From NCBI GenBank assembly GCA_937926555.1, contig CALAZX010000003.1, positions 1-16,482 of the forward strand: a stretch of DNA of 16,482 nucleotides, given 5' to 3'. Each line of letters opens with the position of its first letter. The first letter of the stretch is position 1. Below are positions 1 through 6,605 of this stretch, piece after piece. The notes beneath the pieces were generated by a model, which searched no databases, had not been told where the DNA came from, and saw nothing but the letters and a program-made list of their open reading frames with translations. Source of the stretch: an uncultured Negativicutes bacterium (GTDB taxonomy: Bacteria > Bacillota > Negativicutes > Acidaminococcales > Acidaminococcaceae). Position numbers and translations under genes: made by a program.

Positions 1-157
1 CATGACCCTGGCCGCATTCGAGGGCCGCACCGTGGTGGAGACGGAGGACCTGAAAACCGCCGCCCGCCTCGCACTGCCGCACCGCATGCGCCGCCGTCCC
101 TTCGAGGAGGGTGGACTGGACCTGGCACAGGTCAACGAGATCCTGGACCGGAACTGA
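1..157 (+). CDS. Magnesium/cobalt chelatase subunit I-like AAA+ ATPase, C-terminal end (5' partial)
   Basis: An open frame enters from the left edge (in-frame codons from base 2) and stops with TGA at 155-157, leaving 51 visible codons. The residues match the C-terminal helical lid of BchI/ChlI-type chelatase ATPases: an 'LAAFEGR' segment, a 'V-T-x-x-D-L-xx-AA' helix, then the typical 'LALPHRMRRRPFEE' stretch and an acidic tail ending 'NEILDRN'. In that family the ATPase subunit powers metal insertion into a tetrapyrrole (Mg into protoporphyrin, or Co in CobN/ChlID-type chelatases). Walker motifs lie outside the window, so activity cannot be judged. A strong terminator follows, so it is a separate transcription unit from the cobalamin operon, although its position beside that operon makes a role in cobalt insertion plausible. 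Family assignment is fairly confident; the metal is inferred. Confidence 0.72.
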   Translation, partial: MTLAAFEGRTVVETEDLKTAARLALPHRMRRRPFEEGGLDLAQVNEILDRN

Positions 158-291
158 CTGTCCGGAACCCGGCAAAGGGAATTCCGGGAAATCCGGCAAC
201 CGGAAGCGGGGCGCGAAGAGCGGAGGGCGGAGAGAACGCCACCAGGCGCAAGACGCGAAAAGACAATCACAAGAAATAGAACGCAATCCCA

Positions 292-327
292 GCATGGAGC
301 AGACAGCCGTCCGCTTCATGCTTTTTT
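292..327 (+). terminator. Rho-independent terminator after the chelatase gene
   Basis: GCATGGAGC (292-300) pairs with GCTTCATGC (313-321) over nine base pairs, one of them G-T, around a 12-nt loop. It is followed at once by six T residues (322-327) and ATT. This is the standard intrinsic terminator form. It lies 135 bp after the chelatase stop and isolates that gene from the downstream promoter. Confidence 0.85.
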
Positions 328-380
328 ATTCCCCGCTATGGCAGGAAATGTGCCCGTCCTATGTGAAATGTCAAAAAAAT

Positions 381-410
381 TTGTAACCGGAGGCAACTCT
401 ATGATACAAT
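381..410 (+). promoter_or_regulatory. Probable sigma-70/sigma-A promoter for the ABC transporter
   Basis: A -35-like TTGTAA (381-386, four of six consensus bases) is separated by 18 bp from a -10-like TACAAT (405-410, five of six). Transcription would start near 417, about 65-75 bp before the transporter start codon, just after the upstream terminator. The area is AT-rich. The alternative TATGAT at 400-405 has only a 13-bp spacer to the same -35 and is less likely. Confidence 0.55.
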
Positions 411-493
411 AACACAATGCGAAGAAATCTGTTATCGATTAAAAAAGATTCGACATAACAACTATTATTTGTGAGTACATGGAGACTAAAGAT

Positions 494-2215
494 ATGTATC
501 GTCATTTTCTGCATTATTACAAGCCTTATTCGGCCACGCTGCTGCTGGTCATCGTAGGCTCCTTCATCTCGTCCGGACTGGACCTGGTTTTCCCCATGAT
601 GGTCCGGGAGATCATCAGCGACGCCCTGCCCAACGGGAACATCCCGCTGCTGCTGGAGCTGTCCGGCATCCTGCTGCTGCTGTATCTCATCAGCTATGTG
701 GTGATGTACCAGGTGGATTACCGGGGCCGCACCATGAGCATCATGATGGAGAACGACATGCGCCGTGACATGTTCCGCCATTTCCAGGACATGTCCTTCA
801 GCTTTTTCGACAACACCAAGACGGGGCAGCTGATCTCCCGGCTCACCAGCGATATCTCCGAAATCGGCGAGCTGGCCTTCCGGGGACCCCATGACGCCAT
901 TGTCTGTGGGTTCACCATGGCGGGCACGATTTTCATGCTGCTGTATCTGAACCTGCCCCTGGGCCTCCTGATCACTTCGCTGCTGCTGCTGAAGACCTGG
1001 CATGCGGTGTCCATCAACCGCAAGATGAAACGGGCTTTCCGGGAGAACCGGAAAAGGAACGGGGAGATGACCGCCCACGCCACGGAAGCCATCAACGGCA
1101 TCCGCATCGTGAAGTCCTTCGCCCAGGAGGATGTGGAGGAACGGCGCTTCATGAAGCAGTCCGGTTCCGTCATGTCCATCCGCCGGGAGAGCTACCGGCT
1201 GCTGGCCCGCTTCTCCAGCTCTGTCAACTTCTTCACCAACATCACCAACCTGGTGGTGCTGATCGCAGGCGGTTTCATGATTTCCTGGGGGAAGATCACC
1301 CTCAGCGACTTCATCGCCTACCTGTTATATGTGGCGCTGTTCATGCGTCCCCTGTACCGTCTCACTGTTTTCATGGAGATGGCGCTTCGGGGTATGGCCG
1401 GTTTCGGCCGGTTCGAGGAGATGATGGCTATCAAGCCTACCATCGTGGATGCTCCCGATGCGCTGGACTGCCCTCATTTCAAAGGACAGATCGAGTTCCG
1501 GAATGTGGTCTTCGGCTATGATCCGGAGCGTCCGGTGCTGAAAGATTTCAGCCTCACCATCAATCCCGGCGAGACCGTGGCTTTTGTTGGCGAGACCGGC
1601 GCGGGCAAGACCACCGTTTCCAGCATGCTCATGCGTTTCTACGAGCCCCAGTCCGGGCAGATCCTGATTGACGGCCTGGATATCCAGAAGCTGCGGCAGC
1701 GTGATTTCCGCCGCCAGATCGGCATGGTGCAGCAGGATGTGTTCCTGTTCTCCGACTCCGTCCGGGAGAATATCGCCTACGGCGAGCCGGACGCCACCGA
1801 CGCCAAAGTGGAGGAGGCCGCCAGACTGGCCGCCGCCGACGAGTTCGTGGAGGCTCTGCCCCAGCGTTACAATACGGAGATCGGCGAGCGTGGCGTGAAA
1901 CTGTCCGGTGGACAGAAGCAGCGCATCGCCATCGCCAGAGTGTTCCTGAAAAATCCTCCCATCGTCATTTTCGACGAGGCCACCTCGGCGCTGGACAACA
2001 AGACGGAGGTCCTCATCCAGCAGTCACTGGAGAACCTGTCGAAGAACCGCACCACCCTGGTGATCGCCCACCGTCTCTCCACCGTGCAGAACGCGGACCG
2101 GATCGTGGTGATGAGCGAGGGCCGGGTCCTGGAGACGGGCAACCATGCGGAACTGATGGCGAAAAAAGGGAAGTACTATGCGCTGTACAACGCGCAGAAA
2201 GATCTGGTGGGATAA
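494..2215 (+). CDS. ABC exporter half-transporter (MsbA/MdlB-like, TM domain fused to ATPase)
   Basis: The protein is 573 residues from ATG 494. An N-terminal exporter membrane domain has hydrophobic segments near residues 14-35, 52-73, 136-166 (two), 248-265 and 272-290. A C-terminal nucleotide-binding domain follows, with Walker A GETGAGKTT (366-374), signature LSGGQ (470-474), Walker B IVIFDE (490-495) and the switch His at 526, so the ATPase looks complete. Such proteins work as homo- or heterodimers exporting lipids, drugs or peptides across the inner membrane. No partner gene adjoins it, which favours a homodimer or a distant partner. The longer start at ATG 479 lacks a Shine-Dalgarno, whereas GGAG at 481-484 lies nine bases before ATG 494, so I prefer 494. 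No clear terminator follows, so read-through into the cobalamin leader is possible. The substrate cannot be told; involvement in corrinoid traffic is not supported beyond proximity. Confidence 0.9.
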   Translation: MYRHFLHYYKPYSATLLLVIVGSFISSGLDLVFPMMVREIISDALPNGNIPLLLELSGILLLLYLISYVVMYQVDYRGRTMSIMMENDMRRDMFRHFQDMSFSFFDNTKTGQLISRLTSDISEIGELAFRGPHDAIVCGFTMAGTIFMLLYLNLPLGLLITSLLLLKTWHAVSINRKMKRAFRENRKRNGEMTAHATEAINGIRIVKSFAQEDVEERRFMKQSGSVMSIRRESYRLLARFSSSVNFFTNITNLVVLIAGGFMISWGKITLSDFIAYLLYVALFMRPLYRLTVFMEMALRGMAGFGRFEEMMAIKPTIVDAPDALDCPHFKGQIEFRNVVFGYDPERPVLKDFSLTINPGETVAFVGETGAGKTTVSSMLMRFYEPQSGQILIDGLDIQKLRQRDFRRQIGMVQQDVFLFSDSVRENIAYGEPDATDAKVEEAARLAAADEFVEALPQRYNTEIGERGVKLSGGQKQRIAIARVFLKNPPIVIFDEATSALDNKTEVLIQQSLENLSKNRTTLVIAHRLSTVQNADRIVVMSEGRVLETGNHAELMAKKGKYYALYNAQKDLVG

Positions 2216-2242
2216 CAAATGGACCGGCCGGGGCAAAAAATA

Positions 2243-2271
2243 TTGCCACATCCGTCCAGGTATGCTATAAT
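2243..2271 (+). promoter_or_regulatory. Strong promoter of the cobalamin operon, extended -10
   Basis: The -35 is TTGCCA (2243-2248, five of six) and the -10 is TATAAT (2266-2271, perfect), with a 17-bp spacer and a TG at 2263-2264 giving an extended -10. The predicted start is near 2278, about 115 bases upstream of the riboswitch. The -35 lies in the right arm of an inverted repeat GGCAA-N6-TTGCC (2232-2247), itself flanked by TGGAC/GTCCA (2220-2224, 2254-2258), which could be an operator or the remains of a hairpin after the transporter gene. A second TATAAT occurs 21 bp downstream (2287-2292) without a matching -35. Confidence 0.8.
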
Positions 2272-2393
2272 TTACCAGGAAATGCCTATAATGTAACATT
2301 TTGTAAAAATTGTGACAGTTGAACCGGCTGTGCTTGACAGAAACAGGCGTGGCAATGGACAAAAGGGCATGGAAAGATAAAAAAACTGAATAG

Positions 2394-2497
2394 ATCCGGG
2401 TATTTGGAAAAGTTTAATTGGCAAGGCGGTGCGAATCCGCCACGATCCCGTCACTGTGATACGCCTTTCCGGCGTTAAGTCAGGTACCGGCCCGGAT
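2394..2497 (+). ncRNA. Cobalamin riboswitch aptamer
   Basis: The closing stem P1 is ATCCGGG (2394-2400) with CCCGGAT (2491-2497). Inside are the hallmarks of the family: a GGCGG/CCGCC stem with the 'TGCGAAT' loop (2425-2441), the following 'CCCGTCACTGTGA' core (about 2447-2459), a small ACGCC/GGCGT hairpin (2461-2475), and the B12 box AAGTCAGGTACCGGCC (2477-2492). The element lies in the 5' leader of the cobalamin operon and is followed by an intrinsic terminator, so adenosylcobalamin or another corrinoid should turn the operon off. Ligand subclass is not determined here. Confidence 0.95.
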
Positions 2498-2537
2498 GTA
2501 CTGTACCGTAATCCACGAGCGATGGAGGGGACGAATA

Positions 2538-2594
2538 GTGAAGGGCGCAGTGTTTAACCGTAAAGTTAACGGCGTCCGCTATACATCTGTCTAG
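2538..2594 (+). promoter_or_regulatory. Possible 18-codon leader-peptide ORF in the riboswitch expression platform
   Basis: A GTG at 2538 is preceded by GGAGGGG (2524-2530) with an ideal 7-nt spacer. It opens 18 codons (KGAVFNRKVNGVRYTSV after the start) ending with TAG at 2592-2594. The stop overlaps the first bases of the terminator stem (2593 on), so a translating ribosome would cover the 5' arm. The Shine-Dalgarno is partly paired in a small hairpin, TCCA (2512-2515) with TGGA (2523-2526), and the ORF itself can fold as GGGCGC/GCGTCC plus TTAAC/GTTAA (2543-2577). Translation is not shown by the sequence alone. The purine-rich run may simply be structural. Confidence 0.25.
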
Positions 2595-2626
2595 ATTTCC
2601 GCCGGATACGGTCGGGAATCTTTTTT
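2593..2626 (+). terminator. Riboswitch-controlled intrinsic terminator (attenuator)
   Basis: AGATTTCCG-CCG (2593-2604) pairs with CGG-T-CGGGAATCT (2609-2621) around a GATA loop, giving 12 base pairs with one bulged T and one T-G pair. The run TTTTTT follows at 2621-2626. It lies 96 bp after the aptamer and 76 bp before cbiD, the expected place for a transcriptional expression platform. A competing hairpin, ATCT-GTCT-AGAT (2585-2596), and a CGGCG (2570-2574) complementary to CGCCG (2600-2604) could interfere with its 5' arm. Confidence 0.85.
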
Positions 2627-2646
2627 GTTTACGATAAAGGTTGCGG

Positions 2647-2687
2647 CGGCGCTGAGCGCCGTCCGTTAGAAGACGGCGGAAGCCGTC
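2647..2687 (+). other. Paired, mutually exclusive hairpins before the cbiD ribosome-binding site
   Basis: CGGCGC-TGA-GCGCCG (2647-2661) and GACGGC-GGAA-GCCGTC (2672-2687) are perfect six-pair stems, the second with a GNRA tetraloop, and they end four bases before the cbiD Shine-Dalgarno. GCCGTC at 2658-2663 can instead pair with GACGGC at 2672-2677, which would break both. Such a switch could tune translation of cbiD, but no anti-Shine-Dalgarno strand is evident. Confidence 0.5.
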
Positions 2688-2702
2688 AGTGAGGTGTTTC
2701 AA

Positions 2703-3893
2703 GTGGAAGATTTTGTAGTATCGCAGGGAAAAATGCTGCGCCGGGGCTATACCACCGGCAGCTGCGCGGCAGCGGCATCCAAGGCCGCCGCGGCCATGCT
2801 TTTCTCCGGTGAGCGGATGGACAAGGTTGTCCTGGAGACCCCCAAGGGGATCACCTTGACACTGGATGTCCTCAATGTTTTCCGGGGGCCCGGCTTTGTC
2901 AGCTGCGCCATCCGCAAAGACAGCGGGGACGATCCTGACGACACCAACGGCACCCTGATCTACTCCACGGTGATCAAGGAGGGGGCGGAAGTCCCCGCCG
3001 ACGAGCCGCTGATGCGTGGCAAGACGCCATCCGTCAGCAACCTGGACCCCCAGGTGGAGATCTGGGGCGGTTACGGAGTGGGGAAGGCCACCAAGCCCGG
3101 ACTGGCATGCCAGCAGGGCGGGCCCGCCATCAATCCCACGCCGCGGATCATGATCAGCCGTGAAGTGAAGGCTGTGCTGGACAAATATGATTATCACAAG
3201 ACAGTGAAAGTGGTCATCGCCATTCCCGAAGGACCCCAGATCGGGCCGAAAACCTTCAACCCCAGGCTGGGGATCGAAGGCGGCATCTCGGTACTGGGCA
3301 CCAGCGGGATCGTGGAACCCATGAGTGACCAGGCGCTGATTGAGACCATGTATGCGGAGATTGACTCCCGCAAGGCCAACGGCGACAAGGATCTGCTTGT
3401 TTTCTTCGGCAACTACGGTGCCGATTTCACCAGGGATGTGCTCCAGGTGGACATATCCCGGGCAGTGACCTGCAGCAATTTTGTGGGGGAACTGCTTGAC
3501 TACTCGGTTCTGAAGGGTTTTGAGAGCCTTCTGCTGATCGGTCATACGGGAAAGCTGATCAAGCTGTCCCAGGGCGTGATGAACACCCATTCCAAGTATG
3601 CCGACTGCCGTTCCGAGTTCCTGGCCCTCCAGGCCATGTTCCACGGTGCGTCCCGTGAGGTGGGAAGAGAGATTTACGAATGTCTCACTACCGACGAGAT
3701 GACCAGGGTGCTGAAACGGGAAGGGCTTTTTGACACGGTGATGGCCGAGGCCACCGCCAAGATAGATTTCTACATGCAGAAGCGTGTCCACGGCCAGCTC
3801 CGCACCGGAGCCATGCTGTTCTCCAATGTCTATGGCATGCTGGGGAAGACGGCGGAGGCCGAGGCGCTGCTGGATCTGCACCGCAGAAAATGA
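2703..3893 (+). CDS. cbiD: Cobalt-precorrin-5B (C1)-methyltransferase
   Basis: CbiD methylates C1 of cobalt-precorrin-5B with S-adenosylmethionine to give cobalt-precorrin-6A in the cytoplasm. The 396-residue product has the family signature near the N-terminus (LRRGYTTGSCAAAA, 12-25), a GVGKATKPGL segment with the 'GPAINPTPR' motif, GTSGIVEPMS (199-208) and the C-terminal GHTGKLIKL (280-288) followed by 'NTHSKYADCR'. Length is as expected. GTG 2703 is preferred: GAGGTG (2691-2696) lies six bases upstream as its Shine-Dalgarno. The in-frame GTG at 2694 is part of that site. It is the first gene behind the cobalamin riboswitch and therefore directly under its control; cbiL follows after 111 bp. 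Confidence 0.95.
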   Translation: MEDFVVSQGKMLRRGYTTGSCAAAASKAAAAMLFSGERMDKVVLETPKGITLTLDVLNVFRGPGFVSCAIRKDSGDDPDDTNGTLIYSTVIKEGAEVPADEPLMRGKTPSVSNLDPQVEIWGGYGVGKATKPGLACQQGGPAINPTPRIMISREVKAVLDKYDYHKTVKVVIAIPEGPQIGPKTFNPRLGIEGGISVLGTSGIVEPMSDQALIETMYAEIDSRKANGDKDLLVFFGNYGADFTRDVLQVDISRAVTCSNFVGELLDYSVLKGFESLLLIGHTGKLIKLSQGVMNTHSKYADCRSEFLALQAMFHGASREVGREIYECLTTDEMTRVLKREGLFDTVMAEATAKIDFYMQKRVHGQLRTGAMLFSNVYGMLGKTAEAEALLDLHRRK

Positions 3894-3942
3894 TACAGGT
3901 TTTGCCCGCATATCCCGGAAAATGCTCCTTATGAGAGGGGAG

Positions 3943-3963
3943 CGCTTCCAGTCCGGAGGAGCG
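3943..3963 (+). other. Intercistronic stem-loop between cbiD and cbiL
   Basis: CGCT-TCC (3943-3949) pairs with GGA-GG-AGCG (3955-3963), with a two-base bulge. The 111-bp gap is otherwise AT-rich near cbiL, ending in an AAGGAGA Shine-Dalgarno (3992-3998), and has no T-run, so this is not a terminator. It may be an RNA-processing or stability element. Confidence 0.35.
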
Positions 3964-4004
3964 GATATATAAAACAATCTAGGGTTAGAAAAAGGAGAAT
4001 TGTT

Positions 4005-4706
4005 ATGAAAGGTAAACTGTACAGTATCGGCGTAGGTCCCGGAGATTCCGAGCTGATGACTCTGAAGGCTGTCCGCCTTCTGAAAGAATGTGACGTTATC
4101 GCGATCCCCAAGGGAGATACCGACGTGACGGTGGCGAAAGACATCGTCGAGGGGGCGGTTGATATCAGCGGCAAAGAGCAGCTGATCGTGTATATGCCGA
4201 TGACCAAGGATATGGATGTCATGAACAAGGCCCATCAGAAAGGCGCCGACGACATCATCCGTTATCTGGACGAGGGCAAGAACGTGGTGTTCATCACCCT
4301 GGGCTGCCCCACTGTCTACGCTACCTGCATCTATGTGCATAAACTGGTACTGAAGGCCGGCTATGAAGCCTCCCTGGTACCCGGCGTCACCAGCTTCTGC
4401 GCTGTGGCCGCCAAACTGAACGTGTCTCTTTGCGAACGGGCGGAACCGCTGATTGTGCTGCCCGGCAGCTATAAAGAATCCTCCAAGTTCCTGGACGGTC
4501 CCGGCAACAAGGTTCTCATGAAATCCGCCAGCGAGATCGGCCGGGTACGTGACGAGCTGATGGAGCGCGGTCTCCTGGACCATGCGGCCATGATTGAGCG
4601 TTGCGGGCTGGAGGGCGAGAAAATCTACAAAGACCTGAGAGAAGTGGACGACAAGAGCAGCTACTTCTCCATCATTCTGGTAAAAGAAAGGGAGTTTGAC
4701 AAATGA
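4005..4706 (+). CDS. cbiL: Cobalt-precorrin-2 / cobalt-factor II C20-methyltransferase
   Basis: CbiL adds the C20 methyl group to cobalt-factor II (cobalt-precorrin-2) using S-adenosylmethionine, the first cobalt-committed methylation. The 233-residue protein has the tetrapyrrole-methylase fold. Its N-terminal glycine loop GVGPGD is at 9-14, followed by 'LMTLKAVRLLKECDVIAIPK', typical of CbiL/CobI. A second SAM-site region 'LGCPTVYAT' lies near 99-107, and 'PGVTSFCAVAA' follows. Most family members known to me have Asp where this has Cys101 in the 'GDP' motif; this is a possible lineage variant. The start ATG 4005 has AAGGAGA six bases upstream. The stop overlaps the cbiF start as ATGA, implying translational coupling. 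Confidence 0.94.
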   Translation: MKGKLYSIGVGPGDSELMTLKAVRLLKECDVIAIPKGDTDVTVAKDIVEGAVDISGKEQLIVYMPMTKDMDVMNKAHQKGADDIIRYLDEGKNVVFITLGCPTVYATCIYVHKLVLKAGYEASLVPGVTSFCAVAAKLNVSLCERAEPLIVLPGSYKESSKFLDGPGNKVLMKSASEIGRVRDELMERGLLDHAAMIERCGLEGEKIYKDLREVDDKSSYFSIILVKEREFDK

Positions 4707-5491
4707 TTTATTTTATCGGTGCCGGTCCCGGCGCAGCAGATCTGATTACCGTACGTGGTAAAGAATTACTGGAGCAGGCTGACCTGATCATCTATGCAGG
4801 CTCCCTGGTGAACCCTGCGCTGCTGGACTATGCGAAACCCGGCTGTGTGATCATGGACAGCGCTTCCATGACCCTGGAGGAAGTTATCGCCGCCATGGTT
4901 CCCGCCGCCCAGGAAGGCAAGCTGGTAGTGCGTCTGCACACCGGTGACCCCTCTGTATACGGCGCGCACCGTGAGCAGATGGACCTGCTCCGCAGCTACA
5001 ACCTGGACTTCGAGATCGTCCCCGGTGTAAGCTCCTTCTGTGCCGCTGCTGCAGCCCTGAAGGCCGAGTACACCCTGCCCGACGTGAGCCAGTCCGTCAT
5101 CATCACCCGTATGGAAGGCCGTACCGGCGTTCCTCCGAAACAGAAAATCGCTGACTATGCGGCACATCACGCCACCATGGTCATCTTCCTGAGCGCCGCA
5201 CTGCTGGACAAGCTCCAGAAAGAGCTGATCAGCGGCGGTTACGAGCCCGACACCCCGGCTGCCATTGTCTACAAGGCATCCTGGCCGGACCAGAAAGTGT
5301 TCCACTGCACCGTCGACACCATCGCCGAGACCGCGGCCAAGAACAACATCCGCAATCTGGCGCTGATCACCGTGGGCGGTTTCCTGGGTTCCGCTTACGA
5401 GAGAAGTGAACTTTATAACCCCACGTTTACTCATGGCTTCCGTGAAGCTGACGAGTCTAAACTGGACATCAGACCGGTTCTGAAAAAATAA
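4703..5491 (+). CDS. cbiF: Cobalt-precorrin-4 (C11)-methyltransferase
   Basis: CbiF methylates C11 of cobalt-precorrin-4, giving cobalt-precorrin-5A. The 262-residue protein has the methylase glycine loop GAGPGAAD (6-13), the CbiF/CobM-specific 'YAGSLVNPALL' (31-41), 'MDSASMTLEE' and the SAM-binding LHTGDPSVYGA (78-88), then 'PGVSSFCAAAA'. Length and order are standard. The gene starts within the cbiL stop (ATGA overlap), with a purine-rich AAAGAAAGGGAG just upstream. A small stem-loop follows before cbiG. Confidence 0.96.
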   Translation: MIYFIGAGPGAADLITVRGKELLEQADLIIYAGSLVNPALLDYAKPGCVIMDSASMTLEEVIAAMVPAAQEGKLVVRLHTGDPSVYGAHREQMDLLRSYNLDFEIVPGVSSFCAAAAALKAEYTLPDVSQSVIITRMEGRTGVPPKQKIADYAAHHATMVIFLSAALLDKLQKELISGGYEPDTPAAIVYKASWPDQKVFHCTVDTIAETAAKNNIRNLALITVGGFLGSAYERSELYNPTFTHGFREADESKLDIRPVLKK

Positions 5492-5499
5492 CCGGGCAG

Positions 5500-5532
5500 A
5501 AGGAACGCGCTCTTCGCAGGGTGCGTCCTTTT
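5500..5532 (+). terminator. Weak terminator-like stem-loop between cbiF and cbiG
   Basis: AAGG-A-ACGCGC (5500-5510) pairs with GTGCGT-CCTT (5521-5530), ten pairs with one bulged A and one G-T pair. The loop is 10 nt and the tract only TTTT (5529-5532). It lies inside an operon, so it could act as a partial attenuator or an RNA 3'-end stabiliser rather than a full stop. The cbiG Shine-Dalgarno GGGAGGAG follows at 5542-5549. Confidence 0.45.
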
Positions 5533-5558
5533 GACATCACAGGGAGGAGCGGAAACTG

Positions 5559-6605
5559 ATGAAAGCCTGTATATTCTCATTTACCCGGAACGGGGCGCTG
5601 ATCAGCCTGCGGCTGCAGGAATACCTGCGGAAACAGGGGATTGAGGCGGGAGTGTATGCGACAAAACGGTATGTGGACACAGATTCCCGGCTCAGCCCCA
5701 TCGCGCCGTCACTGGCGGCCATGGCGGAGGAGACCTTCCGGACCTGCCGTCTGATCATCTATATCGGTGCCACCGGCATCGCCATCCGCAGTATCGCGCC
5801 CTACGTGAAGACCAAGACGGAGGACCCGGCGGTCCTCTCCATCGACGAACAGGGGAAATTCGTCATCCCGCTGCTTTCCGGCCATATCGGCGGAGCCAAC
5901 AAGCTGGCGGCGGGCATCGCGGAGTTTCTCCATGCTGTCCCCGTGATCACCACGGCCACCGACGTGAACGACCTGTTCGCGGTGGACGAGTGGGCGGCGC
6001 GGCATAACATGGCCATCTCCAACATGCTGGGGGCCAAGACCTTCGCTTCCTATCTGGTGGACGGGAAAACCGTCGGGGTGAAGAGCGACTTCCCCATCGA
6101 CGGTCCGCTGCCGAAAGGCATGGTGCTCAGCGACGAGGGGTCTGTAGGCGTGGCCATCTCCCTCCATAAAGGCGTACAGCCTTTCGTGGAGACGGTGGTG
6201 CTGCGTCCCCGGATCCTGCATCTGGGTATCGGCTGCCGCAGAGGCACCTCCATGGACGCCATCGAGGAGCTGGTGCTGCGGGAGCTGAAAAAGCTGCGGC
6301 TGACCCTGAGCGTGGTCACCGGCATCGCCTCCATCGACGTGAAGAAGGACGAGGCGGGGCTGCTGAAGTTCGCCAGGGAATACGCCATCCCCATCCGGTT
6401 CTACTCCGCCGAGGAGCTGAACGCGGTGCCGGGAGAGTTCACTCCCTCCAAGTTCGTGAACAGCACGGTAGGGGTGGACAATGTCTGCGAGCGGGCGGCA
6501 GTGAAGGACAGCGGCAACGGCCGCATCCTCCTGCGCAAGACCAGCCTCAACGGAGTCACCGTGGCCATCGCCGCGGAGGACCTGCGGCTGGATTTCAACC
6601 GCTGA
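5559..6605 (+). CDS. cbiG: Cobalt-precorrin-5A hydrolase
   Basis: CbiG opens the ring-A delta-lactone of cobalt-precorrin-5A, releasing the C20 carbon unit as acetaldehyde and giving cobalt-precorrin-5B. The 348 residues show the family's three parts: an N-terminal domain with 'ATGIAIRSIAPYV' (71-83) and SGHIGGANKLA (107-117) followed by TTATD (131-135), a linker around 140-215, and a C-terminal domain with GIGCRRGT (223-230), the 'ASIDVKKDEAGL' stretch and 'FVNSTVGVDNVCERAA'. No partner domain is fused, unlike some CbiGF or CbiGH fusions. ATG 5559 has GGGAGGAG nine bases upstream. A long, structured gap separates it from cbiH. Confidence 0.95.
   Translation: MKACIFSFTRNGALISLRLQEYLRKQGIEAGVYATKRYVDTDSRLSPIAPSLAAMAEETFRTCRLIIYIGATGIAIRSIAPYVKTKTEDPAVLSIDEQGKFVIPLLSGHIGGANKLAAGIAEFLHAVPVITTATDVNDLFAVDEWAARHNMAISNMLGAKTFASYLVDGKTVGVKSDFPIDGPLPKGMVLSDEGSVGVAISLHKGVQPFVETVVLRPRILHLGIGCRRGTSMDAIEELVLRELKKLRLTLSVVTGIASIDVKKDEAGLLKFAREYAIPIRFYSAEELNAVPGEFTPSKFVNSTVGVDNVCERAAVKDSGNGRILLRKTSLNGVTVAIAAEDLRLDFNR

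Larger units (their letters stand above)
158..478. other. Intergenic region between chelatase tail and ABC transporter
   Basis: This 321-bp gap holds small CCGG-rich inverted repeats near the start (168-172 with 184-188; 192-196 with 200-204), then the intrinsic terminator at 292-327 and a promoter at 381-410. The last 100 bases are markedly AT-rich compared with the rest of the window, as expected for a promoter and leader. I see no convincing gene in it. The open frame at 111-386 overlaps the chelatase gene and the terminator, lacks a ribosome-binding site and has a composition typical of chance translation. Confidence 0.6.

Noticed and set aside
111..386. 91-codon plus-strand frame across the chelatase end and terminator
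   Set aside because: It overlaps a recognised gene in another frame, runs through an intrinsic terminator and has low-complexity basic composition.
2334..2339. Perfect TTGACA as a -35 of a second promoter before the riboswitch
   Set aside because: Nothing resembling TATAAT lies 16-19 bp downstream; the sequence there is GGACAA/GACAAA.
3922..3972. 16-codon ORF between cbiD and cbiL
   Set aside because: Only a weak CGGAAA precedes it directly and it overlaps a hairpin; not enough to claim a peptide.
2475..4583. 702-codon open frame on the minus strand
   Set aside because: It is antisense to cbiD and cbiL and crosses the riboswitch. The translation is His/Gly/Gln-rich without family motifs, as expected from the complement of high-GC codon bias.
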